NCBI RefSeq assembly: GCF_015482585.1
Contig: NZ_CP049742.1
Span: 2,939,001 to 3,003,000, forward strand
From: Mangrovibacillus cuniculi
GTDB taxonomy: Bacteria; Bacillota; Bacilli; Bacillales; R1DC41
Length of the DNA: 64,000 nt
Direction of reading: 5' to 3'
Positions 17,389-27,476 of the stretch are shown here, piece by piece. The notes under the pieces were generated by a model. That model worked only from the letters and a program-made list of their open reading frames with translations, was not told where the DNA came from and did not search any database. Position numbers and translations under genes: made by a program. Numbering within the stretch: position 1 is the stretch's first letter; the number at the start of each line of letters is the position of its first letter.

Positions 17389-18407
17389 TATAGGCCCCTC
17401 CTATCCTGCCTTGCTAAATATAAAAAGAATGGTACGCCTACTAGTGCTGTGATAGCCCCTACAGGAGTTTCAAATGGTGGATTCACCATTCTAGATCCAA
17501 TGTCCGCTACAACTAAGAGCAATGCTCCGAAAATAGCTGAACAAGGAATTACAACTCTATAATCCACCCCAACTATGTATCTCGTAACATGTGGAATAAT
17601 TAATCCAATAAATCCTACTGCACCTGCCACAGAAACTGCTGCTCCAGTTAACAATAAAACAGAAATAGTAGCAATGGTCTTAATTAATATGGTTTGTTGA
17701 CCTAAACCAATTGCTACTTCATCCCCTAAGCTTAAAATAGTAATAGATCTAGAGATAAATAGGGCTAACAGAAGTCCTATAAAAAAAGCTGGTATTAGCC
17801 ATTGGACTTGTGCCCATGTGACACCTGTAAGCCCACCTGCAAACCAAAAACTAATATCTTGAGCTACATTAAAGTGAATGGCTATTCCTGTAGATATGGA
17901 ATCTAATAGAGCTCCTACTGCTACTCCGGCTAAAGCTAATTTGACAGGGGATAATGTCCCCTTAGCAGCAAAAGCGATGGAAAATACTAATAATGCACCG
18001 AGGCCAGCTCCAAGAAAAGATACAGACATGATTTCTAAAACAGATAGTCCAGGAATAAAGGCAAAAACAATAGCAATGGCAAATGCCGCGCCATCAGATA
18101 CACCCATAATAGAAGGAGAAGCTAAAGGATTTCTTGTCATCCCTTGCATAATAGCTCCAGAAACAGCTAAAGCCGCTCCTACAAAAGCGCTAGCAAGGGC
18201 ACGAGGGATTCGTAATTCGTGAATAATTTGGTGTTGGAGTTCGTTAGGGTTAAAAGAAAGAAGGGAATTCCAAACAGTCCCAAGTTTAATATCTGCTGCT
18301 CCTAAAGAGATAGAAGCTGCCATACTAAAAAGGAGGATTACTAATCCTACAAGACCAGTAATAGTACCGACGATTGGTCGAGATTTTACTTCTTGGTGTG
18401 AAGTCAC
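17388..18407 (-). CDS. Iron-siderophore ABC transporter permease (FecCD family), first subunit
   Basis: A 339-residue membrane protein and the first gene of the operon. It has the family blocks AVSGAIMQGMTRNPLASP and AGAVGFIGLIIPHVTRYIVG. A GTG at 18407 has AGGTG six bases upstream and is preferred; the GTG at 18416 would overlap that site. A Fur box lies 17 bp upstream, so the whole permease-permease-ATPase operon is probably iron repressed. Gene order resembles B. subtilis yfiZ-yfhA with a YusV-like ATPase added, but the substrate is inferred only. Confidence 0.88.
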   Translation of the reverse strand: MTSHQEVKSRPIVGTITGLVGLVILLFSMAASISLGAADIKLGTVWNSLLSFNPNELQHQIIHELRIPRALASAFVGAALAVSGAIMQGMTRNPLASPSIMGVSDGAAFAIAIVFAFIPGLSVLEIMSVSFLGAGLGALLVFSIAFAAKGTLSPVKLALAGVAVGALLDSISTGIAIHFNVAQDISFWFAGGLTGVTWAQVQWLIPAFFIGLLLALFISRSITILSLGDEVAIGLGQQTILIKTIATISVLLLTGAAVSVAGAVGFIGLIIPHVTRYIVGVDYRVVIPCSAIFGALLLVVADIGSRMVNPPFETPVGAITALVGVPFFLYLARQDRRGL

Positions 18408-18423
18408 TACATGCACCTACTTT

Positions 18424-18442
18424 ATTATTGATAATCATTTTC
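18424..18442 (-). promoter_or_regulatory. Fur box upstream of siderophore permease operon
   Basis: The segment contains TTGATAATCATTTTCAA, a 7-1-7 type Fur half-site pair, immediately upstream of the first permease gene. Confidence 0.75.
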
Positions 18443-18586
18443 AATAAGATAAGTATAAATCGTGATGTGTTTATGTGCAACAAAAGTATGGATAATGCCA
18501 TTGCGAAAAGTGTCAATCTATTTCGCTTACAACCATTTACCTCTACTTACTTGTACAGTAGTTGAACAATAGAGGGAATAGTACTA

Positions 18587-18685
18587 CACGATAATAGGCT
18601 AGTAGATATAGCCTATTATCGTGAAATTAATCCAACATATACCTTGAAATGTCCTAATTTTGGACGTTCAAGCCTTTTTTTACTG
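18587..18685 (+). ncRNA. Possible small RNA: long hairpin followed by terminator
   Basis: In the 465-bp gap between the permease operon and the next gene lies a perfect 14-bp inverted repeat (CACGATAATAGGCT, 18587-18600, with 18610-18623; 9-nt loop). About 20 bp further is a terminator-like stem (TTGAAaTGTCC with GGACGTTCAA) ending in seven Ts near 18682. No plus-strand gene lies upstream to need a terminator. A short RNA is one explanation; a divergent regulatory structure is another. I see no clear promoter. Confidence 0.35.
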
Positions 18686-18871
18686 TCAAATGGATAATCA
18701 ATAGGAAATATGTACTAATTTTAACTTCACACTAACGTAGTAAAGAAATTTGTTTTACAATGGTGTTACATCCTTATTAATCTAGTAAATTTTCTTCGTT
18801 TGTTTCAGTAGTAACTTGTGAATTAGAGCTCCCATGTCAAGGATGGCTGGGTGCGGAAAAGGAGTTATTCT

Positions 18872-19351
18872 ATGGCTAAGATTAAAAGTCCATTACCGCT
18901 ATTGAAAATAATAGCAAGTGGACGATTTGAAACGATCTATGTACACAAAGCTGGAATGTGGATGTACTCTTCCCCGAATAAATCGGATTTGGCAGCAATG
19001 TTAAAAAGAGAAGAAATTCAAGAACGTTCTAAAGCTGAGTCAGTTTTTCAATTGTACCGATTAAATGAACAACTTTTGCAAAATACAGAGAGTGATATAT
19101 CTTGGAAGACGGAAATTGAACAAAAATATGTCTCCAAAATGTTTCCTAACGTAACATCTTTTCCTTTTCATTCAAAGGAACAAGCTTTTGAATCTATTTT
19201 TCTACCTTATATAAAATCTACTAGTAGCGAAACAGATGAAACCTTAGTAAAAAAAGAAGCAGAAGAAGAGTATGTAGAATTTATGCTTTCCATTATGTCT
19301 GAGATCTTTGGTGTTCAATTTCAATGGCAGCGTAACGCAAACAAAAAGTAA
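18872..19351 (+). CDS. Uncharacterised 159-residue protein
   Basis: I do not recognise this family. It is a soluble, highly charged protein with no signal peptide or membrane segment. The N terminus is basic (MAKIKSPLPLLKIIASGRFE), the middle has a KREEIQERSKAESVFQLYRL helix and the C terminus is acidic (KKEAEEEYVEFMLSIMSEIF). The ATG at 18872 follows AAAAGGAG with 7 nt; the frame opens earlier at a GTG without a site. It precedes a chemoreceptor gene by 87 bp on the same strand. Confidence 0.6.
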   Translation: MAKIKSPLPLLKIIASGRFETIYVHKAGMWMYSSPNKSDLAAMLKREEIQERSKAESVFQLYRLNEQLLQNTESDISWKTEIEQKYVSKMFPNVTSFPFHSKEQAFESIFLPYIKSTSSETDETLVKKEAEEEYVEFMLSIMSEIFGVQFQWQRNANKK

Positions 19352-19438
19352 TTACTTCAAAAAATTCAGAATATAGGTACGAAATGGCCCTACCACATGG
19401 TAGAATAAAGAAAAGTAGATAGTGAAGGGGCATTCAGT

Positions 19439-20935
19439 ATGTTAGAGACGTTTAAAATAAATGAGTTACGTAGCAAAAATCAGTTTATCTTTTTTATTTA
19501 TATGATTACTATTATTGCGGGGATGGGAGTTGCCATATCGGATAAAAGTATCGAGACAATCTGGAACTATGGTACTCAGTTTGTATTATTAGTCTGTGCA
19601 TACATACTATTTCATCGAGTATTAAAATGGAATAAGTTATATCCTGTTATTAATATCTTTATCATCTGTGGAGGGTTGCTATTCTCTATTTTCTCCATTG
19701 GTGGGTCGTTAGCTGTTGTGTTAATATCCTATTTTTTACTTGTGTTTTCTAGTATTCCTCTACTATGGTCAAGCTTTCTTGTTGGGGTAGTGGGTAGTTT
19801 ATCTGTAATTTTAGTAAACAATCTATATGTGCGAAAACCATTTGAGTTTATTAGTGAGCAACTATCTTATGTAATACTTGTCTACATACTCATTACAGGG
19901 ATGTTAGGAGTTCTAGTCTTTTTAGCAACGAAATCTAACCGCTATACGTTATCGCTACTGGAACAAACCGAAGCAAGAGCAACACAAGAAGAAAAAACTA
20001 GAAAAGAATTATGGGAAGAAGTCACGGTAATGGTAAGGAAGCTAACGGATACAAATGAATACATCCAACAAAACGTACTTGCACAAGAGCAAGTAACAAA
20101 GGTGATTCATGAGTTAGCATCAGGAACAACTGCTCAAACAGAAGAAATTCAAACAATTTCTTCACAGGCAGGTAAAACAGCAGAGAGAATGAATGAATTG
20201 CATACTACAGCCTTTTCTTTACAATCAAATTCCACCGAAATGAATAATGCCATTACGATAAGTTTGGATACTGTAAAAGCATTAGTTAATGAAGTAGATA
20301 AGATGAGGCATCAAACAGAACTTGTAACAGTAGAATTTGAAAAATTACGTTCAACTATACAACATACAGGGGAATTTATTGAAGATATCCATCATATCAC
20401 TGGTCAAACGAATTTATTAGCACTTAATGCATCCATAGAAGCGGCAAGAGCAGGAACAGCTGGTAAGGGATTCGCAGTAGTTGCTAACGAAATTCGTTCT
20501 CTCGCAGAACATACGAAAGCACTTACGGTTGAGATATCAACGAATTTAGAAAGTATGAGTTTATTTAGCGAAGAGACATCTAAAAGAATTGATGATCAAG
20601 TAAATGCACTCCATACAAGTGAAGTAGGTGTCCAAGAAGTAGAAATGAACCTGACAAGCTTATCAGTAAATGTAGAGGGAATTTTATCGTCTATTGAGCA
20701 ACTATTCGGTTTATCACAAGAAGTAAGTGAACAAACAACTGTGGTAGAAAAATCTACGGTCGACCTTGCATCTGTTCTAGAGGAAGCTAGTGCTGGCTTT
20801 GAGGAAATGAGTGCAGCTGTAGAAACAATACAGACAGAAAACGAACAAATCGCTTCATTAATGAAAGAAACAAAAGAATCAGCAGAATTTATTCGTCATA
20901 CGTATACGACTGATAACATGGAAGAGACTGCCTAA
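19439..20935 (+). CDS. Methyl-accepting chemotaxis protein with multi-pass membrane sensor
   Basis: A 498-residue chemoreceptor whose first 165 residues are about five or six hydrophobic helices with short loops and no extracellular domain or HAMP. The remaining part is a signalling coiled coil with the tip [18 protein letters not shown] near residue 325. Receptors of this layout sense signals within or at the membrane; the stimulus is unknown. The ATG has GAAGGGG upstream. A terminator overlaps the stop codon. Confidence 0.88.
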   Translation: MLETFKINELRSKNQFIFFIYMITIIAGMGVAISDKSIETIWNYGTQFVLLVCAYILFHRVLKWNKLYPVINIFIICGGLLFSIFSIGGSLAVVLISYFLLVFSSIPLLWSSFLVGVVGSLSVILVNNLYVRKPFEFISEQLSYVILVYILITGMLGVLVFLATKSNRYTLSLLEQTEARATQEEKTRKELWEEVTVMVRKLTDTNEYIQQNVLAQEQVTKVIHELASGTTAQTEEIQTISSQAGKTAERMNELHTTAFSLQSNSTEMNNAITISLDTVKALVNEVDKMRHQTELVTVEFEKLRSTIQHTGEFIEDIHHITGQTNLLALNASIEAARAGTAGKGFAVVANEIRSLAEHTKALTVEISTNLESMSLFSEETSKRIDDQVNALHTSEVGVQEVEMNLTSLSVNVEGILSSIEQLFGLSQEVSEQTTVVEKSTVDLASVLEEASAGFEEMSAAVETIQTENEQIASLMKETKESAEFIRHTYTTDNMEETA

Positions 20936-20953
20936 TATAGGCGGTCTTTTTTT
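20924..20953 (+). terminator. Terminator overlapping MCP stop
   Basis: GACtGCCT-AATAT-AGGCgGTC is followed by seven Ts; the stop codon is in the loop. Confidence 0.7.
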
Positions 20954-21121
20954 ACATTAATAACGAACCATCAACAGACGGAAGAAGTCGTTATTAGAAG
21001 AATTTTCGTAAAAAAGACTTTACGATCTATCCTTGTTAAGCTCAATTAGCAAATTCTTTGTATAGATATTCTAACTCTTTACATACTAACAAGTAGCAAA
21101 TAATATCGGAGGAATCAGGAC

Positions 21122-22111
21122 ATGACTCATCAAGCAAAATTGACGTCTAGTGAGATTGGTACCCTATGGATGACATATCAACAAAAGACTATGTTCTTAA
21201 GAATCATGGAATTTTTCTTGGAACATGCTGAAAGGGAGGAAGAAAAACAATTACTACAATACGTGTATGATGTTATCTCTCCTTTTCCAGATAGAATTGC
21301 TCAGTTCTTTACGGATGAAGATGGGAAAGCTCCAATAGGGTTTACTAGTGAAGATGTTTCTGTTGGTACACCAAAACTTTACGATAACGGCTATGATATT
21401 ATGTTTATTCGTGTGATGAAACAAATATCAATGGGGATGCACACCTTACATTTAAGTATGTCTTATCGAGAAGATGTTTGTTCATTGTATAGAGAATTAA
21501 CTAGCATTACACAAGAGATATATTCTAAATGTACCGCATACTTAATTGATAATGGACAAATTGCTCGAGCACCTTACGTTCCTATGCCAAAGGCTAATTA
21601 CTTTGTTGACGACAAGAAGTACCTAAAAGGACAGTCTTTACTTGGTGATAAACGGATGTTAAACACCGTAGAACTGGCACATATTTACCAAGGTGTAGAA
21701 TCTAATACGGTAGGATTCATCATGATCAAATCCTTCCATCAAGTAGCAAAAACAGATGATATCAAAAAGTATTTCGCAGAGGGAATGGATTTAGCAAGAG
21801 ATATTATTGTTAAATTTACAAAAGAGATAGAAGATAGTCAGTTACCTGCACCAACTGCATCCGGGGGCAATATTACTAATTCTGTAATATCACCTTTCTC
21901 AGAAAAGTTAATGATGTATTGTACTAGCTTATTTAGCTCTTTCTCTTTAGGAAAGAATGCCATTGGAACTGCATTTAGCTTCCGTAATGATTTACCTGTA
22001 GAGGTGACTCTAATAGCAAAAGATATCTTTGACTATGCTCATTCAGGAGCTAGAATTATGATTAAACATGGTTGGTTGGAAGAGCCACCCCGCATTAAAG
22101 ATTTACATTAA
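21122..22111 (+). CDS. DUF3231 family protein
   Basis: A 329-residue all-helical protein made of two related halves (about 1-160 and 170-325), each a four-helix bundle; this is the DUF3231 layout found in Bacillus and Clostridia. Segments such as SSEIGTLWMTYQQKTMFLRI and NTVELAHIYQGVESNTVGFI start the two halves. Function is unknown; some relatives have been annotated as spore-coat (CotF-like) homologues. The ATG has GGAGG nine bases upstream. It stands alone with a strong terminator. Confidence 0.75.
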   Translation: MTHQAKLTSSEIGTLWMTYQQKTMFLRIMEFFLEHAEREEEKQLLQYVYDVISPFPDRIAQFFTDEDGKAPIGFTSEDVSVGTPKLYDNGYDIMFIRVMKQISMGMHTLHLSMSYREDVCSLYRELTSITQEIYSKCTAYLIDNGQIARAPYVPMPKANYFVDDKKYLKGQSLLGDKRMLNTVELAHIYQGVESNTVGFIMIKSFHQVAKTDDIKKYFAEGMDLARDIIVKFTKEIEDSQLPAPTASGGNITNSVISPFSEKLMMYCTSLFSSFSLGKNAIGTAFSFRNDLPVEVTLIAKDIFDYAHSGARIMIKHGWLEEPPRIKDLH

Positions 22112-22131
22112 TATAATGTAAACTAGAAAAA

Positions 22132-22167
22132 GGACTGGAGAGGGGAATTCCTCTTCAGTCCTTTTTT
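22132..22167 (+). terminator. Terminator after DUF3231 gene
   Basis: GGACTGgaGAGG pairs with CCTCttCAGTCC and is followed by six Ts. Confidence 0.85.
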
Positions 22168-22236
22168 CAAACATTTCAAGTGATATGTTGCAAAAATGTT
22201 ACAATGAATACGGAGCTATTGTGCATAATTTACAAT

Positions 22237-22251
22237 TTGTATACTATACAA
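22237..22251. promoter_or_regulatory. 15-bp perfect palindrome upstream of potA
   Basis: TTGTATA-C-TATACAA lies 97 bp before the potA start, in an AT-rich promoter region. It has the shape of a dimeric repressor operator. The regulator is unknown. Confidence 0.5.
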
Positions 22252-22347
22252 TACATCTGGCTTTTTTAGAGATATTTTTTATTGATTTTACAACTAGTTA
22301 TTTGACATAGATAAAACAAGAGAAATTAGAATGTGAGGGAAAAAAGA

Positions 22348-23448
22348 TTGAGTACAAATACGATTATACGATTTGACCAAGTATCAAAAGTTTACGATGA
22401 TAAGCCTGTTTTACAAGAAGTTAGTTTTGAACTAGAAAGAGGGAAATTCTATACATTACTAGGGCCATCAGGTTGTGGAAAAACAACTATTTTGCGATTA
22501 ATAGCAGGCTTCATTGAGCCCTCTACAGGACTTATGGAATTTAACGGGAAACCACTAAATAAAATTCCAGCTAATAAACGCCAAGTAAATACAGTATTCC
22601 AAGACTATGCACTCTTCCCTCATCTTAATGTCTTTGAAAATATCGCATTTGGTCTTCGTATTAAGAAAATGAAAGAAGCGGAAGTAAAGAAAAAGGTAAA
22701 CCAAGCATTATCCTTCGTAAATTTATCCGGTTACGAATACCGTTCTATCGACGAGATGTCTGGTGGCCAACGTCAACGTGTAGCAATTGCTCGAGCGATT
22801 GTAAATGAACCCGAGGTAATACTGTTAGATGAACCCCTATCTGCACTAGATTTGAAACTACGTACGGAGATGCAATATGAACTTCGCGAATTACAGCAAC
22901 GTTTAGGGATTACGTTTGTCTTTGTTACCCATGATCAAGAAGAAGCATTGGCGATGTCCGATTATATTTTTGTGCTTAATGAAGGGGTTATTCAACAAAG
23001 TGGAACGCCTACAGACATTTATGATGAGCCGATAAACCGTTTTGTAGCAGATTTTATCGGAGAATCTAATATTGTAAAAGGAACAATGGTGAAAGACCAA
23101 CTAGTTCAGTTTGCTAACAAAACGTTTGATTGCGTGGATGGTGGATTAAACCCTAACGAACCTGTAGAAGTAGTTATTCGCCCAGAGGATCTTTCTTTGG
23201 TTTCTACAGGTAAAGGTAAATTGGAAGCTAGAATTGACTCACAGTTGTTTAGAGGAGTTCACTATGAAATTTGCTGTTTCGATGAACAAGGAAATGAATG
23301 GCTTGTTCACTCAACAAAAAAAGCAGAAGTGGGAGAGAGTATTGGATTAGACTTTGAGGCAGAAGCAATCCATATTATGCGACTAGGGGAAACAGAAGAA
23401 GAATTTGATAAGCGATTAGAGTCTTATGGAGATCAGCAGGATGCGTAA
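22348..23448 (+). CDS. potA: Spermidine/putrescine ABC transporter ATPase PotA
   Basis: A 366-residue ATPase with Walker [10 protein letters not shown] (about residues 39-47), signature [13 protein letters not shown] (about 139), Walker [13 protein letters not shown] and a C-terminal TOBE regulatory domain from about 240 to 345. It energises polyamine import with PotB, PotC and PotD. TTG at 22348 follows GTGAGGG with 8 nt and is preferred to the in-frame GTG at 22333, which lies in that site. The potB start lies inside its last codons. Confidence 0.92.
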   Translation: MSTNTIIRFDQVSKVYDDKPVLQEVSFELERGKFYTLLGPSGCGKTTILRLIAGFIEPSTGLMEFNGKPLNKIPANKRQVNTVFQDYALFPHLNVFENIAFGLRIKKMKEAEVKKKVNQALSFVNLSGYEYRSIDEMSGGQRQRVAIARAIVNEPEVILLDEPLSALDLKLRTEMQYELRELQQRLGITFVFVTHDQEEALAMSDYIFVLNEGVIQQSGTPTDIYDEPINRFVADFIGESNIVKGTMVKDQLVQFANKTFDCVDGGLNPNEPVEVVIRPEDLSLVSTGKGKLEARIDSQLFRGVHYEICCFDEQGNEWLVHSTKKAEVGESIGLDFEAEAIHIMRLGETEEEFDKRLESYGDQQDA

Positions 23449-24250
23449 TATAAGTGGAAAAAATATTTATCTGATTCCTTATGCCATTTATATTCTATTG
23501 TTTGTAGTAGCACCTATCGCATTAGTATTTTACTATTCTTTCTTTGATATGAATCAGCAGTTTACGATTGCTAATTATGAGAAATTTTTCACCGCTACTT
23601 ATTTGAAAATGACATTGAGTTCATTCTGGTATGCAGCACTTATAACGTTTTTCTCTTTACTTGTTGCTTATCCGGCTGCTTATTTAATTACTAAACTAAA
23701 GCATCGTCAGTTATGGTTGCTGTTAATCATATTACCTTCCTGGATTAATCTCTTGCTTAAGGCATATGCATTCTTAGGTATCTTTGGAACCAATGGACCG
23801 ACCAATGCGTTTTTAGAAACAATCGGTATTGGGCAACAACAACTGTTATTTACAGACTTTAGCTTTGTTTTTGTTTCCGTATATATTTTTATTCCATTTA
23901 TGTTGCTGCCAATTTATAACGCATTAGAGAAACTAAACCCTTCTTTTGTATACGCATCATTAGATTTAGGGGCTTCGCCTTGGACAACATTTAAACGAGT
24001 GGTCTTTCCATTAACCATTGATGGAGTAAAAGCAGGATGTTTAGCCGTGTTTATCCCTTCCTTATCTCTCTTTATGATTACGAGACTAATTGCAGGGAAC
24101 CGAGTAATTACTTTAGGTACAGCAATTGAACAACATTTCTTAGTAACACAAGATTGGGGAATGGGATCAACTATTGCTGTTTTCTTAGTTATTATCATGG
24201 CTATTATGATGTTTGTTCTAGGTGGTCAAAAGGTAGGTGCTTCTAAATGA
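23441..24250 (+). CDS. potB: Polyamine ABC transporter permease PotB
   Basis: A 269-residue inner-membrane permease with six predicted helices and the EAA-type loop [20 protein letters not shown] (about 178-197) that docks on PotA. The start overlaps potA by eight bases, with GGAG ten bases upstream; an in-frame ATG at 23426 has no site. It pairs with PotC to form the channel. Confidence 0.92.
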   Translation: MRNISGKNIYLIPYAIYILLFVVAPIALVFYYSFFDMNQQFTIANYEKFFTATYLKMTLSSFWYAALITFFSLLVAYPAAYLITKLKHRQLWLLLIILPSWINLLLKAYAFLGIFGTNGPTNAFLETIGIGQQQLLFTDFSFVFVSVYIFIPFMLLPIYNALEKLNPSFVYASLDLGASPWTTFKRVVFPLTIDGVKAGCLAVFIPSLSLFMITRLIAGNRVITLGTAIEQHFLVTQDWGMGSTIAVFLVIIMAIMMFVLGGQKVGASK

Positions 24251-25044
24251 CAAAGATTCGTTCAGTGGGGAAAGTATATTTAACTGCAGTTTTTCTTATT
24301 TTATATGCCCCAATCGTCTATTTAATGATCTTCTCCTTTAACAGTGGGGGAAACATGGCCAGCTTTGATGGTTTTACGTTTGATTACTATAAAGAAGTAT
24401 TTGCGGATACAAGACTACTAATCATTGTCTTAAACACGCTCGTGATTGCGTTATTGTCTGCAGTGATTTCTACAATCCTAGGGGTTTTTGGTGCTTTAGC
24501 GATAGACTATGTAAGAAGAAAAAGGGTAAAGAATTCTTTACTAGCTTTAAATAACGTTTTAATTGTAAGTCCAGACGTTATTATTGGTGCTTCTTTTTTG
24601 ATTCTGTTTACCATTTTAGGGATTAGATTAGGCTTTACATCTGTCCTACTTTCCCATATTGCATTTAGTGTGCCTATCGTAGTAATCATGGTGTTGCCAA
24701 AACTCCAAGAGATGAGTAGCACTCTAGTAGATGCTGCATTGGACCTTGGTGCAAGCAGATGGGATGTTTTATCTAAAGTGGTTTTACCTTATATAACTCC
24801 TGGTATTTTTGCAGGTTTTTTCTTGGCTTTAACTTATTCTTTAGATGATTTTGCGGTTACTTTCTTTGTAACAGGAAACGGCTTTACTACGCTATCAGTT
24901 GAAATTTACTCGATGGCTCGCCGTGGTATTTCCTTAAATATTAACGCTTTATCCACATTGTTATTCATCTTTACGTTGTTGTTAGTGTTAGGTTATTACT
25001 TCCTAAACCAGCGTACGAGAAAAGGATTGGAGGTGCCTAAATGA
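24247..25044 (+). CDS. potC: Polyamine ABC transporter permease PotC
   Basis: A 265-residue permease with the EAA loop ALDLGASRWDVLSKVVLPYI (about 164-183) and six helices. An ATGA overlap with potB and another with potD make the operon translationally coupled. The final residues are basic. Confidence 0.92.
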   Translation: MTKIRSVGKVYLTAVFLILYAPIVYLMIFSFNSGGNMASFDGFTFDYYKEVFADTRLLIIVLNTLVIALLSAVISTILGVFGALAIDYVRRKRVKNSLLALNNVLIVSPDVIIGASFLILFTILGIRLGFTSVLLSHIAFSVPIVVIMVLPKLQEMSSTLVDAALDLGASRWDVLSKVVLPYITPGIFAGFFLALTYSLDDFAVTFFVTGNGFTTLSVEIYSMARRGISLNINALSTLLFIFTLLLVLGYYFLNQRTRKGLEVPK

Positions 25045-26111
25045 AATCTCTAATTAGAGCATTTGTTGCCGCTTTAGTTGCATCAAGTATCTTACTATTA
25101 GCCATTAACCATTTAAATGCGACAGAAGGATTCTCAGGGAACAATACGTTAACCATTTATAACTGGGGAGATTATATTGATTCCAATCTAATCGACAAGT
25201 TCGAAGAAGAAACAGGAATGAGAGTTATTTATGAAACGTTTGATTCGAACGAAGCGATGATGACAAAAATTGAGCAAGGTGGAACGAACTATGATCTTGC
25301 TATGCCTTCAGAATATGCAATAGATAAGATGAAACAAGAAGAATTACTTATGGAGCTTGATCACAGCAAAATTCCTAACTTAAAGCATATCGATCCTAGA
25401 TTTATGGACCTTCCTTTTGACGAGGGGAACCGTTATTCCGTTCCTTACTTTTGGGGAACAGTAGGTATTGTCTATGATCCAAATGAAATAGATATCGAAA
25501 TTAAGAGCTGGAATGACTTATGGGATCCTAGCTTACGTAATGAGATCTTGCTAATTGATGGAGCCAGAGAAGTAATGGGGTTTGGATTAAACAGTTTAGG
25601 GTACAGTCTTAACGACAAAGACCATTCGCACTTGCAAGAAACTAAAGAAAAGCTCGATACCCTAACACCAAATATTAAAGCAATTGTAGGGGATGAGATT
25701 AAGACGCTTATTCAAAACGGTGATGCTCCAATTGGAATTGTTTGGTCTGGGATGGCTGCTGAAATTATGTGGGAAGTAGAGCATATGCAATACGTTGTTC
25801 CAGAAGAAGGATCTAATTTGTGGTTTGATAATATGGTTATTCCATCTACAGCGAAGAATGTGGATGGAGCTCACCAATTTATTAACTTTATCTTAGATCC
25901 AGAGAACGGTGCAGCAAATGCAGAGTACGTTGGATATTCTACTCCAAACCAAGCAGCAGTAGAATTGTTACCAGAGGATATCTCTGGTGATGAACGTTTT
26001 TATCCAAGTGAAGAGTTGACAGCAAGGTTAGAGGTTTATGAAAACTTAGGAAAAGAAATGTTAGCATATTATAACGAGTTATTCTTAGAATTCAAAATGC
26101 ATCCGAAATAA
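25041..26111 (+). CDS. potD: Polyamine-binding protein PotD
   Basis: A 356-residue extracellular binding protein of the SBP_bac_8/PotD family. Recognisable blocks are LTIYNWGDYIDSNLIDKFEE near the N terminus and VPYFWGTVGIVYDP (about 134-147). It delivers spermidine or putrescine to PotABC. The N terminus is a hydrophobic helix (about 5-24) but has no lipobox cysteine, unlike most Gram-positive binding proteins, so it is either anchored by an uncleaved helix or released. It is the last gene of the operon and is followed by a terminator. Confidence 0.9.
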   Translation: MKSLIRAFVAALVASSILLLAINHLNATEGFSGNNTLTIYNWGDYIDSNLIDKFEEETGMRVIYETFDSNEAMMTKIEQGGTNYDLAMPSEYAIDKMKQEELLMELDHSKIPNLKHIDPRFMDLPFDEGNRYSVPYFWGTVGIVYDPNEIDIEIKSWNDLWDPSLRNEILLIDGAREVMGFGLNSLGYSLNDKDHSHLQETKEKLDTLTPNIKAIVGDEIKTLIQNGDAPIGIVWSGMAAEIMWEVEHMQYVVPEEGSNLWFDNMVIPSTAKNVDGAHQFINFILDPENGAANAEYVGYSTPNQAAVELLPEDISGDERFYPSEELTARLEVYENLGKEMLAYYNELFLEFKMHPK

Positions 26112-26140
26112 AAGAGAGTAGCCGATTGGCTACTCTCTTG
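26112..26140. terminator. Terminator shared by potD and the opposing gene
   Basis: GAGAGTAGCC-GATT-GGCTACTCTC, a perfect 10-bp stem, lies between convergent stops with A- and T-rich sides. Confidence 0.8.
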
Positions 26141-26141
26141 T

Positions 26142-26492
26142 TTATATAAACGCAAGTTGATATATCCCGTAATAAAGTGGAAAGATGAATAATAAAGACG
26201 CAAATCGCAAGAAAAAGGGACCCTCTTCCATCTCTCTGCTTGTTAACTTATGTGGAAAGAATAGCGATCCTGCTATATCCCAGCACAGCCCAACAACAAA
26301 TACGATACGCCATATTTCTTGCGTAAAAATCGTTTGTCCTGTCACAAAACTGAATAATCCAAACCAAGTCACAATGGAGATAATAAAATCAATCAATCCT
26401 AAAATCGTATATTTTCGCCACTCTTCTTTCACATATGCTACGAGTGATAATCCTAACACACCTAAGTAAATTGTCCACAAGAAAAAGCTCAT
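26142..26492 (-). CDS. Small four-helix membrane protein, unknown
   Basis: A 116-residue protein that is almost entirely hydrophobic, with four predicted membrane helices (about 2-20, 29-50, 60-78 and 95-115) and a short charged link (SREMEEGPF). I do not recognise the family. The ATG follows GAAGGAGG at good spacing, so it is a real gene. Confidence 0.65.
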   Translation of the reverse strand: MSFFLWTIYLGVLGLSLVAYVKEEWRKYTILGLIDFIISIVTWFGLFSFVTGQTIFTQEIWRIVFVVGLCWDIAGSLFFPHKLTSREMEEGPFFLRFASLLFIFPLYYGIYQLAFI

Positions 26493-26536
26493 TGATGTTC
26501 CTCCTTCAATCCATCGAACATTATAACAGAAAGTTG

Positions 26537-26561
26537 GTTTAAAAGTCGTCTATATGGGGAA
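26537..26561 (+). promoter_or_regulatory. SigB-type promoter of ywzA
   Basis: GTTTAA (26537-26542), 13-nt spacer, GGGGAA (26556-26561) fits the general-stress sigma-B pattern GTTTAA-N12-15-GGGWAW. The B. subtilis homologue ywzA is a SigB regulon member, which supports it. Confidence 0.55.
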
Positions 26562-26600
26562 CATAATCTTAATTTAGAAAAGATATGGAGGTACACCTTT

Positions 26601-26846
26601 ATGGGATTTATCTTTTATTTAATCGTAGGTGGTATTATTGGTTGGTTAGCAGGAATTATACTTGGTAAAGATATTCCAGGTGGTATTATTGGTAACATTA
26701 TTGCTGGTATTATCGGGTCATGGATTGGTAGTAACTTATTTAATATCGGTCCTGTAGTTGCAGATATAGCAATAATTCCAGCTCTTGTAGGTGCCATTAT
26801 TTTTGTGTTTATAGTAAGTCTTATCTTAAAAGCATTACGCAAATAG
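26601..26846 (+). CDS. ywzA: GlsB/YeaQ/YmgE family small membrane protein
   Basis: An 81-residue protein with three glycine-rich membrane helices; GGIIGWLAGIILGKDIPGG and NIIAGIIGSWIGSNLF are the family signature. Members are stress-induced in many bacteria, but molecular function is unknown. The ATG follows GGAGG with 9 nt. A SigB-type promoter and a strong terminator make it a single-gene transcript. Confidence 0.88.
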   Translation: MGFIFYLIVGGIIGWLAGIILGKDIPGGIIGNIIAGIIGSWIGSNLFNIGPVVADIAIIPALVGAIIFVFIVSLILKALRK

Positions 26847-26853
26847 TTTAGTG

Positions 26854-26905
26854 GAAGCTGTCCACAAGTACATGGCTTTATACTTGTGGATAGCTTTCTG
26901 TTTTT
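26854..26905 (+). terminator. Terminator after ywzA
   Basis: GAAGCTgTCCACAAGTA pairs with TACTTGTGGAtAGCTTTC, then TGTTTTT. Confidence 0.8.
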
Positions 26906-26984
26906 AGAAGGTAGTTTTCATGTATCTAGATGTCCAATAAAAATTTCACTTTTAGCACATAATAAATAAGAGGAGGCTAGAAAA

Positions 26985-27476
26985 GTGCTAAAAGTTTATA
27001 CTAATTTATTACTATTATTCATCATACTTTTTGGTTGTACACCAGTTATTCCAGAGACCTCCTATGATATTTCGGATGATCTTGCGAAGTCGTTTCTACA
27101 AGAGCATGGATACAATATCATTCGGTATGAAGGAAACAAAAAGATGAAAATGACACGAGATTTCATTGAAGAACATGAAGTTCAACTTAGTTGGCAACTC
27201 TTAAGAGAAGATCCATTATCTCTTATAGATAAAGAAATAAACATGCAAGTGTTTCAAGTAACAGACCATGTGTTAGATATGCTTTCTGAATACGATAAGA
27301 CAAAAATTGAAGTATGGATAGTAGATGGAGAAATAGTTGGTGGTACTTCTAAACCAATAACGGATATTGGAGGGAATTTAATAGAGGTAGCACATCAATA
27401 TACCATTTATGGTGAAAGAATAGGGTATAAAGTCAAAAACGGAACAATAGTAAATGGACTGTTACGTAATTTATGA
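26985..27476 (+). CDS. Uncharacterised lipoprotein
   Basis: A 163-residue exported protein. The signal peptide is followed by LFGC (Cys about 18), a plausible lipobox. The mature part begins with a helix (SDDLAKSFLQEHGYNIIRYE) and ends in beta-rich sequence with repeated glycine (GGTSKPITDIGGNL). I do not recognise a named family. GTG at 26985 follows AGGAGG with 8 nt. Confidence 0.65.
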   Translation: MLKVYTNLLLLFIILFGCTPVIPETSYDISDDLAKSFLQEHGYNIIRYEGNKKMKMTRDFIEEHEVQLSWQLLREDPLSLIDKEINMQVFQVTDHVLDMLSEYDKTKIEVWIVDGEIVGGTSKPITDIGGNLIEVAHQYTIYGERIGYKVKNGTIVNGLLRNL

